A stretch of 64,000 nucleotides of DNA, taken from assembly GCF_029893965.1 (NCBI RefSeq), contig NZ_JARXXP010000012.1:62001-126000 (forward strand), in the 5' to 3' direction. This stretch comes from Paenibacillus sp. PastM-3 (GTDB lineage: Bacteria > Bacillota > Bacilli > Paenibacillales > Paenibacillaceae). This document shows positions 35,207-44,268 of this stretch, in pieces (position 1 is the stretch's first letter; the number at the start of each line of letters is the position of its first letter). A program made the translations under genes and the position numbers. Below the pieces are notes generated by a model. That model was not told the origin of the DNA, did not search any database, and saw only the letters and a list, made by a program, of their open reading frames with translations.

Positions 35207-36139
35207 GTGGACAATCAATTGAGATATCAAGCTTCTACCGATTCCGCAGCAGCAAAAGCCAAATCACCCCCGGAGGGTGCCGGCTGGCGTGATTTTATTA
35301 CAGTAACGAAGCCAGGCATTATCCGCTCCAACCTGATCGCAGCCTTTGCAGGCTACTGGGTTGCTTCCGGATGGGATGTGCAGTACGGGAGATTAATTCT
35401 GACCCTTCTGGGAACCATGCTGGTGATGGCCTCTGCCTGTGTATTCAACAACTATTTCGACCGTGATCTGGATATGAAAATGGAACGCACACGCGAGCGA
35501 GGTCTGCCGACCGGCAGGCTGAAGCCTAATGTGGTGCTGATGTACGCCATCGTGCTCGGTATAGCCGGCCTGGCTGTACTGTTTGCCTTCTGCGGCGTCC
35601 TGGCCGGAATTTTTGGCATTATCGGCATGTTCGTTTATGTGGTTATCTACACACTCTGGCTTAAAAGAACCTCGACCTGGAGCACTTCGGTCGGTGCAAT
35701 CTCCGGTGCAATGCCGCCGGTTATCGGATATGTTGCCGTTACAGGTACAGTAGATCTTGGTGCCTGGCTGCTGTTCGCCATGCTCTTCCTGTGGCAGCCG
35801 CCCCATTTCTGGGCTCTTGGTATCCGCCGCAAAGAGGAGTACAGGGCCGCAGGCTTTCCGCTGCTACCGGTTGTCAAGGGAGTACGGCGCACCAAGTTCC
35901 AGATGATCCCTTATGTAGCGCTGCTGCTGCCTGTACCGGTGCTCATGTATGCATATGATTATGCAGGGATTTTCTATCTTGTCATATCGCTTGGCTTGTC
36001 TGTAGCCTGGCTTTACCTGACTATAATCGGCTTTAAGGCAAAGGATGATGATGCCTGGGCCAAGAAAAATTTCTTTTTCTCCATTAATTACCTCACTGTC
36101 AGTCTGATCGCGCTTGTATTGAATACAATCCACGGTTAA
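35207..36139 (+). CDS. ctaB: Protoheme IX farnesyltransferase (heme O synthase)
   Basis: A 310-residue membrane UbiA-type prenyltransferase that adds farnesyl to heme B to make heme O for terminal oxidases. The Asp-rich catalytic motif is NNYFDRDLDMKMERT with RERGLPTGRL, and the second is YTLWLKRTSTWST. About nine membrane segments are visible. The GTG at 35207 follows AAGGAGGAAC and is preferred over the in-frame ATG 35150. The Sco gene begins 15 bases after its stop, making a likely operon. Heme A synthase ctaA lies at 47003. Confidence 0.93.
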   Translation: MDNQLRYQASTDSAAAKAKSPPEGAGWRDFITVTKPGIIRSNLIAAFAGYWVASGWDVQYGRLILTLLGTMLVMASACVFNNYFDRDLDMKMERTRERGLPTGRLKPNVVLMYAIVLGIAGLAVLFAFCGVLAGIFGIIGMFVYVVIYTLWLKRTSTWSTSVGAISGAMPPVIGYVAVTGTVDLGAWLLFAMLFLWQPPHFWALGIRRKEEYRAAGFPLLPVVKGVRRTKFQMIPYVALLLPVPVLMYAYDYAGIFYLVISLGLSVAWLYLTIIGFKAKDDDAWAKKNFFFSINYLTVSLIALVLNTIHG

Positions 36140-36154
36140 GAGGGAGAGAAGCCT

Positions 36155-36772
36155 GTGCAAACCTTGAAACGCTACAAATGGACCTGGCTGCTGTTGCTGA
36201 TTGCCCTGTGTCTGGCAGCTTTTCTGGCAGTCAACTCAATGGGCCTGGCCAAAAGCAAACTGCCGGTCATCGGGAAAGTACAGGACTTCTCTCTGGAGAA
36301 TGTCGACGGTAAGCAGATTACGCTGGCCGACACGCAAGGGAAGGCCCGGTTGGTCTACTTCTTTTTCACTGAATGTCCGGACGTATGTCCGATCACCACG
36401 TATATGCTGTCTGAAACCCAGGATTTGCTGGTCAAGGACGGCAGCTTCGGCAAGGATACGGCGTTTGTCTCGATCTCCTTTGATCCGGAAAAGGATACCC
36501 GCGAAGCCATCAGGACATTCGCTGACCGCTTTCAAGCGAATTATGACGGCTGGTATTTTTTGCGGGGGGATCAGGAGCAGGTACGCAAGCTGGCGGCAGA
36601 TTCTTTCAAGGTTCTCATATACGGGGACAATAAGGATAACTTTGCCCATGCCAATCTGATCGGCCTGGTCGACCGGAACAATCAGCTCCGCGGCCTTTAC
36701 GATGCCGGGGATACGGAGAATGTAACGCCGGAATTCCTTGCGGATTCCCTGAAGAAGCTGGCCCGTGAATAA
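36155..36772 (+). CDS. Sco1/SenC-type copper chaperone
   Basis: A 205-residue membrane-anchored thioredoxin-fold protein that helps deliver copper to the CuA site of cytochrome oxidase. A membrane anchor (LLLLIALCLAAFLAVNS) precedes the fold; the copper ligands are the two Cys in FTECPDVCPITTYM and a His in DNFAHANLIGLVD. Start GTG 36155 follows AGGGAGAG. It sits directly after ctaB, consistent with cytochrome oxidase assembly. Confidence 0.93.
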   Translation: MQTLKRYKWTWLLLLIALCLAAFLAVNSMGLAKSKLPVIGKVQDFSLENVDGKQITLADTQGKARLVYFFFTECPDVCPITTYMLSETQDLLVKDGSFGKDTAFVSISFDPEKDTREAIRTFADRFQANYDGWYFLRGDQEQVRKLAADSFKVLIYGDNKDNFAHANLIGLVDRNNQLRGLYDAGDTENVTPEFLADSLKKLARE

Positions 36773-36786
36773 ACCTTATTCTGCAC

Positions 36787-36843
36787 AAAAGAAGTCTTGT
36801 CCGGTTCCGCGCTGGTCGCGGATCCTGAACAAGGCTTCTTTAT
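36787..36843. terminator. Bidirectional hairpin between the Sco and Toprim genes
   Basis: AAAGAAGTCTTGT pairs with ACAAGGCTTCTTT around an inner CGCGCTGGTCGCG loop. Confidence 0.8.
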
Positions 36844-36846
36844 GTA

Positions 36847-37203
36847 TTACCGCTCCGGATAAGGAAGCGGCTGCGGATAGATGATGAACTCCTCAAGGCC
36901 CGCTTTTTCGAGCTGGGTAATGCTGTATTCATCCGGTGTGCCCTCGACACCGGCATAACCTCTGCGGGTATAGATATGAACGGCGTCCGGAAAGGCATCG
37001 CGCAGAATGCCGCGGATTTTTTTGCCAGAGCTGTCATTATCCATGTAGAGGTACACTTCCCCGTCTCCGATTTTACGCCGCAGTGAATCCAGCTTCAGCG
37101 TATTAAGCGTACCAAAGGTGCACAAAATGTCGACCTCGGGGCTAAGCACGCGGCGCAGACGGCTCTTGTCGTTTTTGCCTTCAACAATGATTGTAATGGA
37201 CAT
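36847..37203 (-). CDS. Toprim domain protein, RNase M5-like
   Basis: A 118-residue protein consisting almost entirely of a Toprim domain: the acidic motif EGKND near the start and DNDSSGKKIRG in the middle supply the metal-binding Glu and Asp residues. It resembles the N-terminal part of RNase M5 (RnmV) but lacks that enzyme's C-terminal half, so 5S rRNA maturation should not be assumed. GAGGTGACC precedes the ATG. It converges with the Sco gene. Confidence 0.82.
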   Translation of the reverse strand: MSITIIVEGKNDKSRLRRVLSPEVDILCTFGTLNTLKLDSLRRKIGDGEVYLYMDNDSSGKKIRGILRDAFPDAVHIYTRRGYAGVEGTPDEYSITQLEKAGLEEFIIYPQPLPYPER

Positions 37204-37367
37204 AAGCGGGTCACCTCTGGCTCTGAAAATGTCTGATAAGAGTGTGGATGCTTAAGCGGATTAAACATTAATGCAGGTACGTATCTGTTATTTTACCTAA
37301 GCTTCGCCATTTTTAACAGCCATATACGACAGGAGTGCAATCATTACCCGGGAAATGTCGTAAAAAG

Positions 37368-37396
37368 AAAGATCACCCGGCGGCGGCCGGGTGATG
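37368..37396 (-). terminator. Hairpin beyond the MFS gene
   Basis: ATCACCCGGC and GCCGGGTGAT pair around CGGCG, with a T-rich stretch on the minus-strand side. The rest of 37204-37488 shows no gene. Confidence 0.65.
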
Positions 37397-37488
37397 AAAT
37401 GACTTTTAGCAGCAGTATGGCGCGGACTTTAGCGGCTTTTGCTTCACTGCAAAAGTGTTCAGGTTAGACTGCACCCTGCGGTGTTTTT

Positions 37489-38667
37489 TTATGCGGCTGG
37501 ACTGTTTAAGCCGGGATGATATGCGGATCGCAGGCTGTCCCCTTTTGGCGGGAGCAGGAGGATTGCGGTCATCAGCAGCACAAAGGCAATGAAATAAGGG
37601 GAGACATATCCGCGAAGCTGTCCTGCGGCAACAGGGCCGGCAAAAGCGCCAAGCGACATGGCAATCGACTGCAGTGAGAAGGTGCGGCCCAGATGGCTTC
37701 CGTTCCCCAGACTGATGAAGAGGGAGGCCATGGCCGGGAACAGCACGCCTTTAGCGGCCCCGAGCAGGAACAGGACTGCGCCTGCAGGAATGCCTGTAAA
37801 TGCGGCAAGAGTAAAGAAGCAGAGCGCCATTGCCAGCAAGGCTGCGGCAATGCGGATGGCTGGTGACAGGCGGTTAAGGAACATCAGACTTAGTGTGGCC
37901 AGCGCCCCGAGGCTCATCAGCGAGAGAAGGACTCCTGTGGAGACCATCCCGTCCTGCCCCTGCGACAGCGGTAGCTCGAAGAACAGGACACCCTGTGAGC
38001 AGGAGATGAAGAAAGGCAGCAGGTAATAGCGCCGCCTGGTTTTGGCTTCCTTACGGATGGCAAGGGAGGATTCGGCCGGAGCGGGCAGGGCTTTCGGCAC
38101 ATCGGCACGGACACGCGCAGGCGAATGCTTCGGTACGCTGACTAAAGCCATGATTCCGGTGGCAATCAGCAGCCAGCCCAGTGTGCTGAAGGTGCCGGAA
38201 TAACCTGCCCTGTGCACAATATAGGCACCGGCTGCGGGAGAAACTACGGAGGCGAGGGTATGGACAATGCCGTGACCGGACATGTATTTACCCTGCGTTG
38301 CCGAATCATCCGACAGCGAAGCCAGCAGCGTCATGCAGGCGGGGGAGAGAAAGGCCAGCGCAAAGCCGCTGGCCGCCCGCAGCACGAGCAGGTGCCAGGG
38401 AAGCTGGGCGTAAGCCTGCAACAGCAGCAGTGCGCCGGCTGCCACGAGGCTGAAGACAATGTAGCGCCGGCTGCCGTTCTTATCGACAAGTACGCCTGCC
38501 AGCAGATTGCCTGGCAGATGGGTCAGTGAATACATGCCCATCATCCAGCCGATGAAGGCAGGACCCGCACCGAGTGACATGGCAAACGGGGTCAGAATCG
38601 GATACTGGGCATGCAGGTCAAAGAAGGCCAGAAACAGAAACAGATACAGCCACAGTGCGGTTTTCAA
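37489..38667 (-). CDS. MFS transporter
   Basis: A 392-residue permease with twelve hydrophobic segments. The loop 2-3 motif LPGNLLAGVLVDKNGSRRY and the helix 5 region fit the drug/sugar efflux groups of the major facilitator superfamily. The start is TTG 38665-38667, preceded by CCGGAGGTG. It stands alone and no regulator is adjacent, so the substrate cannot be inferred. Confidence 0.88.
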   Translation of the reverse strand: MKTALWLYLFLFLAFFDLHAQYPILTPFAMSLGAGPAFIGWMMGMYSLTHLPGNLLAGVLVDKNGSRRYIVFSLVAAGALLLLQAYAQLPWHLLVLRAASGFALAFLSPACMTLLASLSDDSATQGKYMSGHGIVHTLASVVSPAAGAYIVHRAGYSGTFSTLGWLLIATGIMALVSVPKHSPARVRADVPKALPAPAESSLAIRKEAKTRRRYYLLPFFISCSQGVLFFELPLSQGQDGMVSTGVLLSLMSLGALATLSLMFLNRLSPAIRIAAALLAMALCFFTLAAFTGIPAGAVLFLLGAAKGVLFPAMASLFISLGNGSHLGRTFSLQSIAMSLGAFAGPVAAGQLRGYVSPYFIAFVLLMTAILLLPPKGDSLRSAYHPGLNSPAA

Positions 38668-38914
38668 GGTCTACACCTCCGGTAGGGCCGGTCATAAGCC
38701 CGGAAGGCCATGCCGGTTTTCTTTTTTAACAGCGGAAATCGGACGACAGCAGGCGGCAGCTTGCAGTATAGCCTACTTGTACTTTACGTGTGCATCAGGG
38801 GGCTTATACCATTTTATTCGTCTAACCTGCATACCTTCAGGCAATCATGAATTATATGGGGCATTCATGTATAATAATGAATATGAAATTTTGGATAGGG
38901 GTGTTGTGAAATTG

Positions 38915-39355
38915 ATGGATCCGGCAGTATGGTCACAATTTATAAGAGAGAATTGGCTGGTTATTGTTATAGCACTTGTTATTCTGTTTGCCGTAATCAA
39001 CCTGGTCAAAACGATGCTGAAATGGGCAATCGTCATCGTTATTGTCGCCGGCCTGTTCATTTACAGCGGGGTTACGATGGAGCAAATCGGTGATGCCGTA
39101 AACAAGGTGGCGGACAATACGGTAAGCACGCTGAAGAGTGAAGCGCAGGAAGTGATGCTGAGCGAAGCCAAGGAGGCGAAATATACCTCGGGCGGGGACG
39201 GCACCTTCACGATTACAACACCGAATCTTGAGGTGAAGGGTACGGCTGGCGAGGATAAGGTTGAAGTCACTTTCCGGGGTGTCAGTCTTGGAAAGTGGAG
39301 CATCACGGATACGACCAAGACCTTTATAGAAGAAGCGCGGAAGAACGGAAATTAA
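38915..39355 (+). CDS. Membrane-anchored hypothetical protein
   Basis: A 146-residue protein with two adjacent hydrophobic segments (WLVIVIALVILFAVINLV and WAIVIVIVAGLFIYSGV), then a soluble C-terminal part with a beta-rich end (DGTFTITTPNLEVKG, EDKVEVTFRGVSLGKW). Three in-frame starts (GTG 38906, TTG 38912, ATG 38915) lie behind ATAGGGGTG; I chose the ATG, and the N-terminal boundary is uncertain by three residues. The next gene starts 18 bases after its stop, so they probably share a transcript. No function is known to me. Confidence 0.7.
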   Translation: MDPAVWSQFIRENWLVIVIALVILFAVINLVKTMLKWAIVIVIVAGLFIYSGVTMEQIGDAVNKVADNTVSTLKSEAQEVMLSEAKEAKYTSGGDGTFTITTPNLEVKGTAGEDKVEVTFRGVSLGKWSITDTTKTFIEEARKNGN

Positions 39356-39373
39356 CATAGAGGGGGATGGAAA

Positions 39374-40519
39374 ATGCTCGACAGCTGGATAGCAAGCTTA
39401 ACAGAAGCGAATCTCATCTCGATCCTGCTGCTGCTGGTTGTGCTTTTCTCCGTCCTTCAGGGCTGGGTCCGCGGCTTCAGCCGCGCTGCGGGCGGGCTGT
39501 TCGGGCTGCTGGGCACGGGCCTGCTGACTGCGGCAGCGCTTGTCATCGCCGTTCCGGCAGCGCTGTATTTTTCTCCAGCAGTCCAGGCATGGGCTGCATC
39601 GGTCGTGCTGCCGGACAGCAGGCTCAGCGGGTGGCAGCAGCTGTATTATACTGCTGTCTCCGTGCTGGAGGGTTCAACGCTGGTGCGTTTTTGTCTGCTT
39701 CTGCTGATAGGCTACAGCCTGATCCGCCCGCTGCTTGGCCTGCTGTTCCTGTTTCTGCCCTTCCGTCTTTCAGGGCGGAAGGAGCGGCCGCGTGACCGGA
39801 AGATTACCCAGATCAGCAGGCTAAGCGGTGCGGCTGTCGGTTTTGCTGTAGGTCTGGTGCGCGGTCTGCTGCTGGTCTTCGTCCTTTATCTGGGAGTCGG
39901 GCTGAACCCGGACAGCAGCTTTAGCCGTTATGTTGAGTCCTCTCCTATATACAGCCAGAGCGCGGCGGCGGTATTTGAACCGATTGCCGGTGAGAATGTG
40001 CGGAGCAGACTGCCTGTACTGACCAAGGCGGTAGCCGCCGAGATGAATGATATCCTCCGCCGCAAATACGAGGTGATTGATCATGACATCTCGCCGGACA
40101 TCGAGGAGGCTGCAGCAGATATTGCCGGACAAGCTTCTGATCCCGAGGAAAAGGCCAGGCTGCTGTACGACTGGATTGGTTCGCGGATCGTCTATGATTA
40201 TGCCAAGGCAGATCATTATGAGCAGAACGGGATCTGGCACGAGCAGACGCCGCTGGACACATTCGGTACACGGCTCGGCGTCTGTATTGACTATGCCCGC
40301 CTGTATGCCGTTATGGGCCGTTCCCAGGGGCTTCAGGTGCGAGTAGTTACCGGCCGGGGCTATGACGGACAAGGAGGGTACGGCGCTCATGCCTGGAATG
40401 AGGTCTATATTCCTGCCAGGGAAGCCTGGATTCCGCTCGACTCCACCTGGGCCTCAAGCGGAGACTGGTTCAACACCACGGATTTCGGAGAAACGCATAT
40501 TAAAGAGGACGTACTGTGA
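39374..40519 (+). CDS. Membrane protein with transglutaminase-like domain
   Basis: A 381-residue protein. The N-terminal 190 residues hold about four membrane segments, and the first part (VLFSVLQGWVRGFSRAAGGL) resembles CvpA. The C-terminal part (about 240-370) is a transglutaminase-like cysteine peptidase fold with the triad Cys in RLGVCIDYARLYA, His in YGAHAWNEVYIP and Asp in WIPLDSTWAS. Such domains usually cleave or cross-link at the cell surface. GAGGGGGATG precedes the ATG. It follows the membrane-anchored gene and precedes the PBP gene. Confidence 0.88.
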   Translation: MLDSWIASLTEANLISILLLLVVLFSVLQGWVRGFSRAAGGLFGLLGTGLLTAAALVIAVPAALYFSPAVQAWAASVVLPDSRLSGWQQLYYTAVSVLEGSTLVRFCLLLLIGYSLIRPLLGLLFLFLPFRLSGRKERPRDRKITQISRLSGAAVGFAVGLVRGLLLVFVLYLGVGLNPDSSFSRYVESSPIYSQSAAAVFEPIAGENVRSRLPVLTKAVAAEMNDILRRKYEVIDHDISPDIEEAAADIAGQASDPEEKARLLYDWIGSRIVYDYAKADHYEQNGIWHEQTPLDTFGTRLGVCIDYARLYAVMGRSQGLQVRVVTGRGYDGQGGYGAHAWNEVYIPAREAWIPLDSTWASSGDWFNTTDFGETHIKEDVL

Positions 40520-40615
40520 CAAAGAGGAAGTCGGACCTTGTTATATGGTACAATTCGGGGGAAGTACTGTTGTATTGTGGCAAGGTTTATTTAAGATGTA
40601 AAGGAGTGAAAAACT

Positions 40616-42745
40616 GTGAGTTTTTTCCGTAAGCAGGCCACCCCGCCGGATGAAAATACCTCGAAGAGCTCGCTCGGCCTGCGGATTAACGTGTTCTTTT
40701 TCAGCACGTTCGTTATTTTCTGTGTCATTATCATCCGTCTTGCCGTTTTACAGTTTGTTGAAGGGCCTACCCTGACTGAAGTGGAAACCAGCCGCGATAC
40801 CAAAAATGTGCCGCTGGCGGCGATCCGCGGTGTAATCCGGGCAGCGGGGGGCGAGGAGCTTGCTTATTCAACGTCTGTACAGTCGCTATACATTACGCTG
40901 ACTAAGGAATACACTGCTAAAACCACGGATAAAGCGACTGGTAAAACCACGCTGACTCCGGAGGCCCAGGCCAAAGGCGAAGAGCTTGCGGCGCGGCTGG
41001 TTGAGGATTTCAATAAATATGGTGACCCCGCTGGTCCGCAGCTGACACAAGAGGATGTCATCGCTTCACTGGACTTATATTTCAAGAAATATTCCGGATT
41101 CATGGCCCGCAGAATCAAGGCAGGGCTGACTTCGCAGGAAGTGGCCTACTTTATGGAGCACAAGAATGAATATCCGGGTCTGGAAATTGTCGAGGAGAGC
41201 AGCAGGCATTATGACAAAGACACAGTAGCCGTGCAGACGATCGGTTACATCAAGCCGTTCAAATCCTCCAGCAGTCTGGATATTTACAAGAACATTCAGG
41301 CGGCGATGAAAAAAATAGATGCAGATCCCGGCCTGAGCTATAAAGATGATGAATTTGTCGGCTTTGACGGGCTTGAGCTGCAATACCAGCGCGAGCTGCG
41401 CGGCAAAAACGGCTATCAGGTCATCTCGGTCAATCCGCAGAATATGGCTGAAAAGGTTGAAGAGGTTGTGCCTCCCGTCAAAGGCAATGACATCTGGACT
41501 ACCATTAACAAATCCATACAGATGAAAACGGAGCAGGCGATCACCGATCAGATCAACTGGCTGCACACTCATGCTGTCCAGGGTAAGACCCATCCTGATG
41601 CCCTGACCGGCTATGCAGTGGCGATGGAGGTCGATACCGGAAATATCGTTGCGATGGCGAGCATGCCGGACTATGATACCAATGTATGGACAGCCGAGAA
41701 GATGGATACTGAGGTATGGAATGATATAATGGGTAACTATCAGAACGGGACCATCACACCATACTCCTCGGGCATGTCAGGCCATGAGTTCGGTTCTACC
41801 GTGCTGCTGGGCTCAACCATCAAGCCGCTGAGTGTGCTCATCGGGCTGAATGAAGGCTTTTTCACCACTTCAACGGTTTATCAGGACAGAGGGATTGCCT
41901 ACTTCGGTAAAAATGACAATGCCTCCGTACGCAACTCTTCCGGTCACGTGTACGGTTCGATGGACCCGGCCAGAGCGATTGAGAAATCGTCCAATGCGTT
42001 TATGGTCGATATGGTCGGCAAGAAGCTGTGGGAAAAGTATCAGAGCGGCGGGATTGATGTCTGGGATAAATATATGAAGGAATTCGGCTTGGGCGTCTCC
42101 ACACAGAGCGGACTGCCGCGGGAGTTCCTCGGACAAATCAACTATACCGATACCAAGGCAGCAGGTAGTGCACAGGCCGCGCTGGTCTATGCTTCCTTCG
42201 GCCAGCAGGGGCGTTACACCGTGCTTCAGCTCGCCCAATATACTTCTACTCTGGCAAATGAAGGCGTGCGGATCAAACCGCAGCTGGTGAGCAAAATTAC
42301 CGATTCTCAAGGGAATACCGTTAAGCAATTCGGCCGCGAAGTGCTGGATGAGGTGACAACCTTTGATAAGTCGTACTGGAGGGAAATTAAAAAGGGGATG
42401 AACAGTGAGGTTTCGGCATTCTCTGACTTCTCCTATGATTTTGCCCGCAAAACGGGGACCTCGCAGCAGACGGACAGAACGAATACGAACCGCGATAACG
42501 GGGTGTTCATTGCTTTTGCCCCGCGTGAAAATCCAAAACTGGCTGTAGCCGTAGTGATTCCGGAAGGCGGATTCGGTTCTAACAGTGCTGCTCCGGTAGC
42601 CCGTAAGATTTTTGATGCGTATGACTGGGAGTACGGCCTGGACGGAGTACCGAAAAAATCACTGAAATCTGCGGACAGTGATGCAGCTGCAACAGATGGA
42701 ACGGATGCTGCAGCTGATACAGATGCGGCGGATTCAACGAACTAG
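40616..42745 (+). CDS. Class B penicillin-binding protein (PBP2-type transpeptidase)
   Basis: A 709-residue peptidoglycan transpeptidase with one N-terminal membrane anchor (VFFFSTFVIFCVIIIRLAVL), a dimerisation domain and the transpeptidase domain. The active-site motifs are STIKPLS (SXXK, near 407), SSNAF (SXN) and ARKTGTSQQT (KTG). It acts outside the membrane to cross-link wall during elongation or septation, most like PbpA/PbpH/PBP2 of Bacillus. The tail is Asp/Ala/Thr-rich (AADTDAADSTN). The GTG start follows AAAGGAGTG. Confidence 0.93.
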   Translation: MSFFRKQATPPDENTSKSSLGLRINVFFFSTFVIFCVIIIRLAVLQFVEGPTLTEVETSRDTKNVPLAAIRGVIRAAGGEELAYSTSVQSLYITLTKEYTAKTTDKATGKTTLTPEAQAKGEELAARLVEDFNKYGDPAGPQLTQEDVIASLDLYFKKYSGFMARRIKAGLTSQEVAYFMEHKNEYPGLEIVEESSRHYDKDTVAVQTIGYIKPFKSSSSLDIYKNIQAAMKKIDADPGLSYKDDEFVGFDGLELQYQRELRGKNGYQVISVNPQNMAEKVEEVVPPVKGNDIWTTINKSIQMKTEQAITDQINWLHTHAVQGKTHPDALTGYAVAMEVDTGNIVAMASMPDYDTNVWTAEKMDTEVWNDIMGNYQNGTITPYSSGMSGHEFGSTVLLGSTIKPLSVLIGLNEGFFTTSTVYQDRGIAYFGKNDNASVRNSSGHVYGSMDPARAIEKSSNAFMVDMVGKKLWEKYQSGGIDVWDKYMKEFGLGVSTQSGLPREFLGQINYTDTKAAGSAQAALVYASFGQQGRYTVLQLAQYTSTLANEGVRIKPQLVSKITDSQGNTVKQFGREVLDEVTTFDKSYWREIKKGMNSEVSAFSDFSYDFARKTGTSQQTDRTNTNRDNGVFIAFAPRENPKLAVAVVIPEGGFGSNSAAPVARKIFDAYDWEYGLDGVPKKSLKSADSDAAATDGTDAAADTDAADSTN

Positions 42746-42800
42746 ACAATATTAATCAGCTCCTCATGTTGAGGGGCATACAAGAAATGGAGGGGTGGCT

Positions 42801-43571
42801 ATGACTGCCAAATACCGCCTGCTTGCACTGGATATGGATGGAACCCTGCTGAATGATGAACAACTGATTACCCCCAAGACAGTAGAATGGATTCAAAAAG
42901 CGGTCGATGCCGGCGTTCACGTCTGCCTATCGACAGGGCGTGCTTTCCGGAGCGCCATGCCTTATGCCGAGCAGCTTGGCCTCAAGACACCTATGATTAC
43001 TGTGAACGGAAGTGAAATCTGGCGTGAGCCGTATGAGCTGTACCGCCGCTCGCTGATGGACCCGGCGCTGATTCAGCAGCTGTACGAGATTGCTGAGGAA
43101 TACGGCATCTGGTTCTGGGCGTATTCCACAGAGCAGGTTTACAACCGCAATAACTGGGACGGGGACATTATGGGCAGGGAGTGGCTTAAATTCGGCTACT
43201 CCACAGAGGACGACGAGATCCGCCATAAGCTGCTGATGCAGCTTCAGGATTTGGGCGGCCTGGAGATTACCAACTCAACCCCCACTAACCTTGAGATTAA
43301 CCCGCTCGGAGTGAACAAGGCTTACGGAATTGGCGAGGTCTGCAAGCTGCTGGGTATTGAGATGTCCCAGGTAGTCGCTGTAGGAGACAGCCTGAATGAC
43401 CTGGCAGCCATCCAGGCGGCAGGTCTGGGCGTGGCGATGGGCAATGCCCAGGAGACGGTGCAGCAGGAAGCGGATGCGGTCGTTGCCTCAAATAACGAGG
43501 ACGGCATTGCTGAGGTGATTGAGAAATATATATTAAGTGAGGCGGAAGTGACGCAGGGCACTGACCGCTAA
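42801..43571 (+). CDS. Cof-type HAD-IIB phosphatase
   Basis: A 256-residue HAD phosphatase. Motif I is ALDMDGTLLND, motif II STGRAF, motif III includes the Lys of GVNKAYGI and motif IV is VGDSLNDLAAI. Such enzymes dephosphorylate sugar phosphates or flavin precursors. ATG 42801 is preceded by GGAGGGG; the GTG two codons earlier lies in that site. It follows the PBP gene by about 55 bases and may be cotranscribed. Confidence 0.92.
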   Translation: MTAKYRLLALDMDGTLLNDEQLITPKTVEWIQKAVDAGVHVCLSTGRAFRSAMPYAEQLGLKTPMITVNGSEIWREPYELYRRSLMDPALIQQLYEIAEEYGIWFWAYSTEQVYNRNNWDGDIMGREWLKFGYSTEDDEIRHKLLMQLQDLGGLEITNSTPTNLEINPLGVNKAYGIGEVCKLLGIEMSQVVAVGDSLNDLAAIQAAGLGVAMGNAQETVQQEADAVVASNNEDGIAEVIEKYILSEAEVTQGTDR

Positions 43572-43679
43572 TTGCGAAGCTTGGTTCCCGGCAGATGCAG
43601 GAGAGCGGAGGAGCGCAAGCTGTTGCTCTTTCTGCAACAGAATACCGTCAAAGCAGGCTGAAAATAAAATCTGTACTTT

Positions 43680-43935
43680 TTAGCGGTTAAGTACAGGTTT
43701 CTATTGCACAAAGTACAATCAGTTTGTGAAATAGTTGCAGAATGTGCACTTAAATTGGGCGAAAATTTGCCTGCGCGACTAATAAGTGTATTTTGTACAG
43801 CTAAATCTGCCCAAATGGCCCAAAATCCGCTTTATATGGCTGTATAGTTGTACAAAGTGCAGCTAAAACAGGCAATGTGGTGAAAAACAGTTGTTTTAGT
43901 TGTATAAGGTGCAACTAAGTGTCTGCGACTAACTA
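43680..43935. repeat. Intergenic region with repeated GTACA/GCAACTAA motifs
   Basis: The 700-base gap after the HAD gene carries several related words: GCACAAAGTACAATC, GTACAGCTAAATCTGCCC, GTTGTACAAAGTGCAGCTAAAA and TTGTATAAGGTGCAACTAAG, spaced about 60-80 bases. No gene is supported. The rest (43572-43680 and 43935-44119) shows nothing recognisable. Confidence 0.55.
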
Positions 43936-44119
43936 CCGGCCGAAGAGTATCTGACGTGGCTGGGGAGGCGCCTTAAAGAATGGCAGCAAACGGCTGATTA
44001 TTAGTGCATTTATGTGTTCGAACGAGTTGTTGCCGCAGATGTACTATGCCCTGAGTAAGTGCTCATGGTTTGAGTCAGCTAAGAGTATCATTGGCATTAC
44101 CGAGAAGTAACAAGAAATT

Positions 44120-44256
44120 ATGCTAACAAAACGGAGAGTACGCTTCGAAGGAAGTTTGCGAAGGAATTCGGAGAAGCGGATGCTATCAAACAAAGCGTAT
44201 GCTTCCGAGGCTGTTTTGCGAAGTATGTTTCACAGAAGTATATGCTAACAAAACTG
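44120..44256 (+). repeat. 61-bp tandem element before the DUF456 gene, three units
   Basis: ATGCTAACAAAAC occurs at 44120-44132 and 44242-44254 with a decayed copy (ATGCTATCAAAC) at 44180, giving spacings of 60 and 62 bases; the intervening units carry the CGCTTC/GAAGTTTGCGAAG words. As at 30082-30192, the final copy ends just before the ribosome binding site of a gene. Confidence 0.8.
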
Positions 44257-44268
44257 GGGGATGAAGGA

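Noticed and set aside
36847..37203. Calling the Toprim protein RNase M5 (rnmV)
   Set aside because: It lacks the second half of RNase M5, so only the Toprim domain can be supported.
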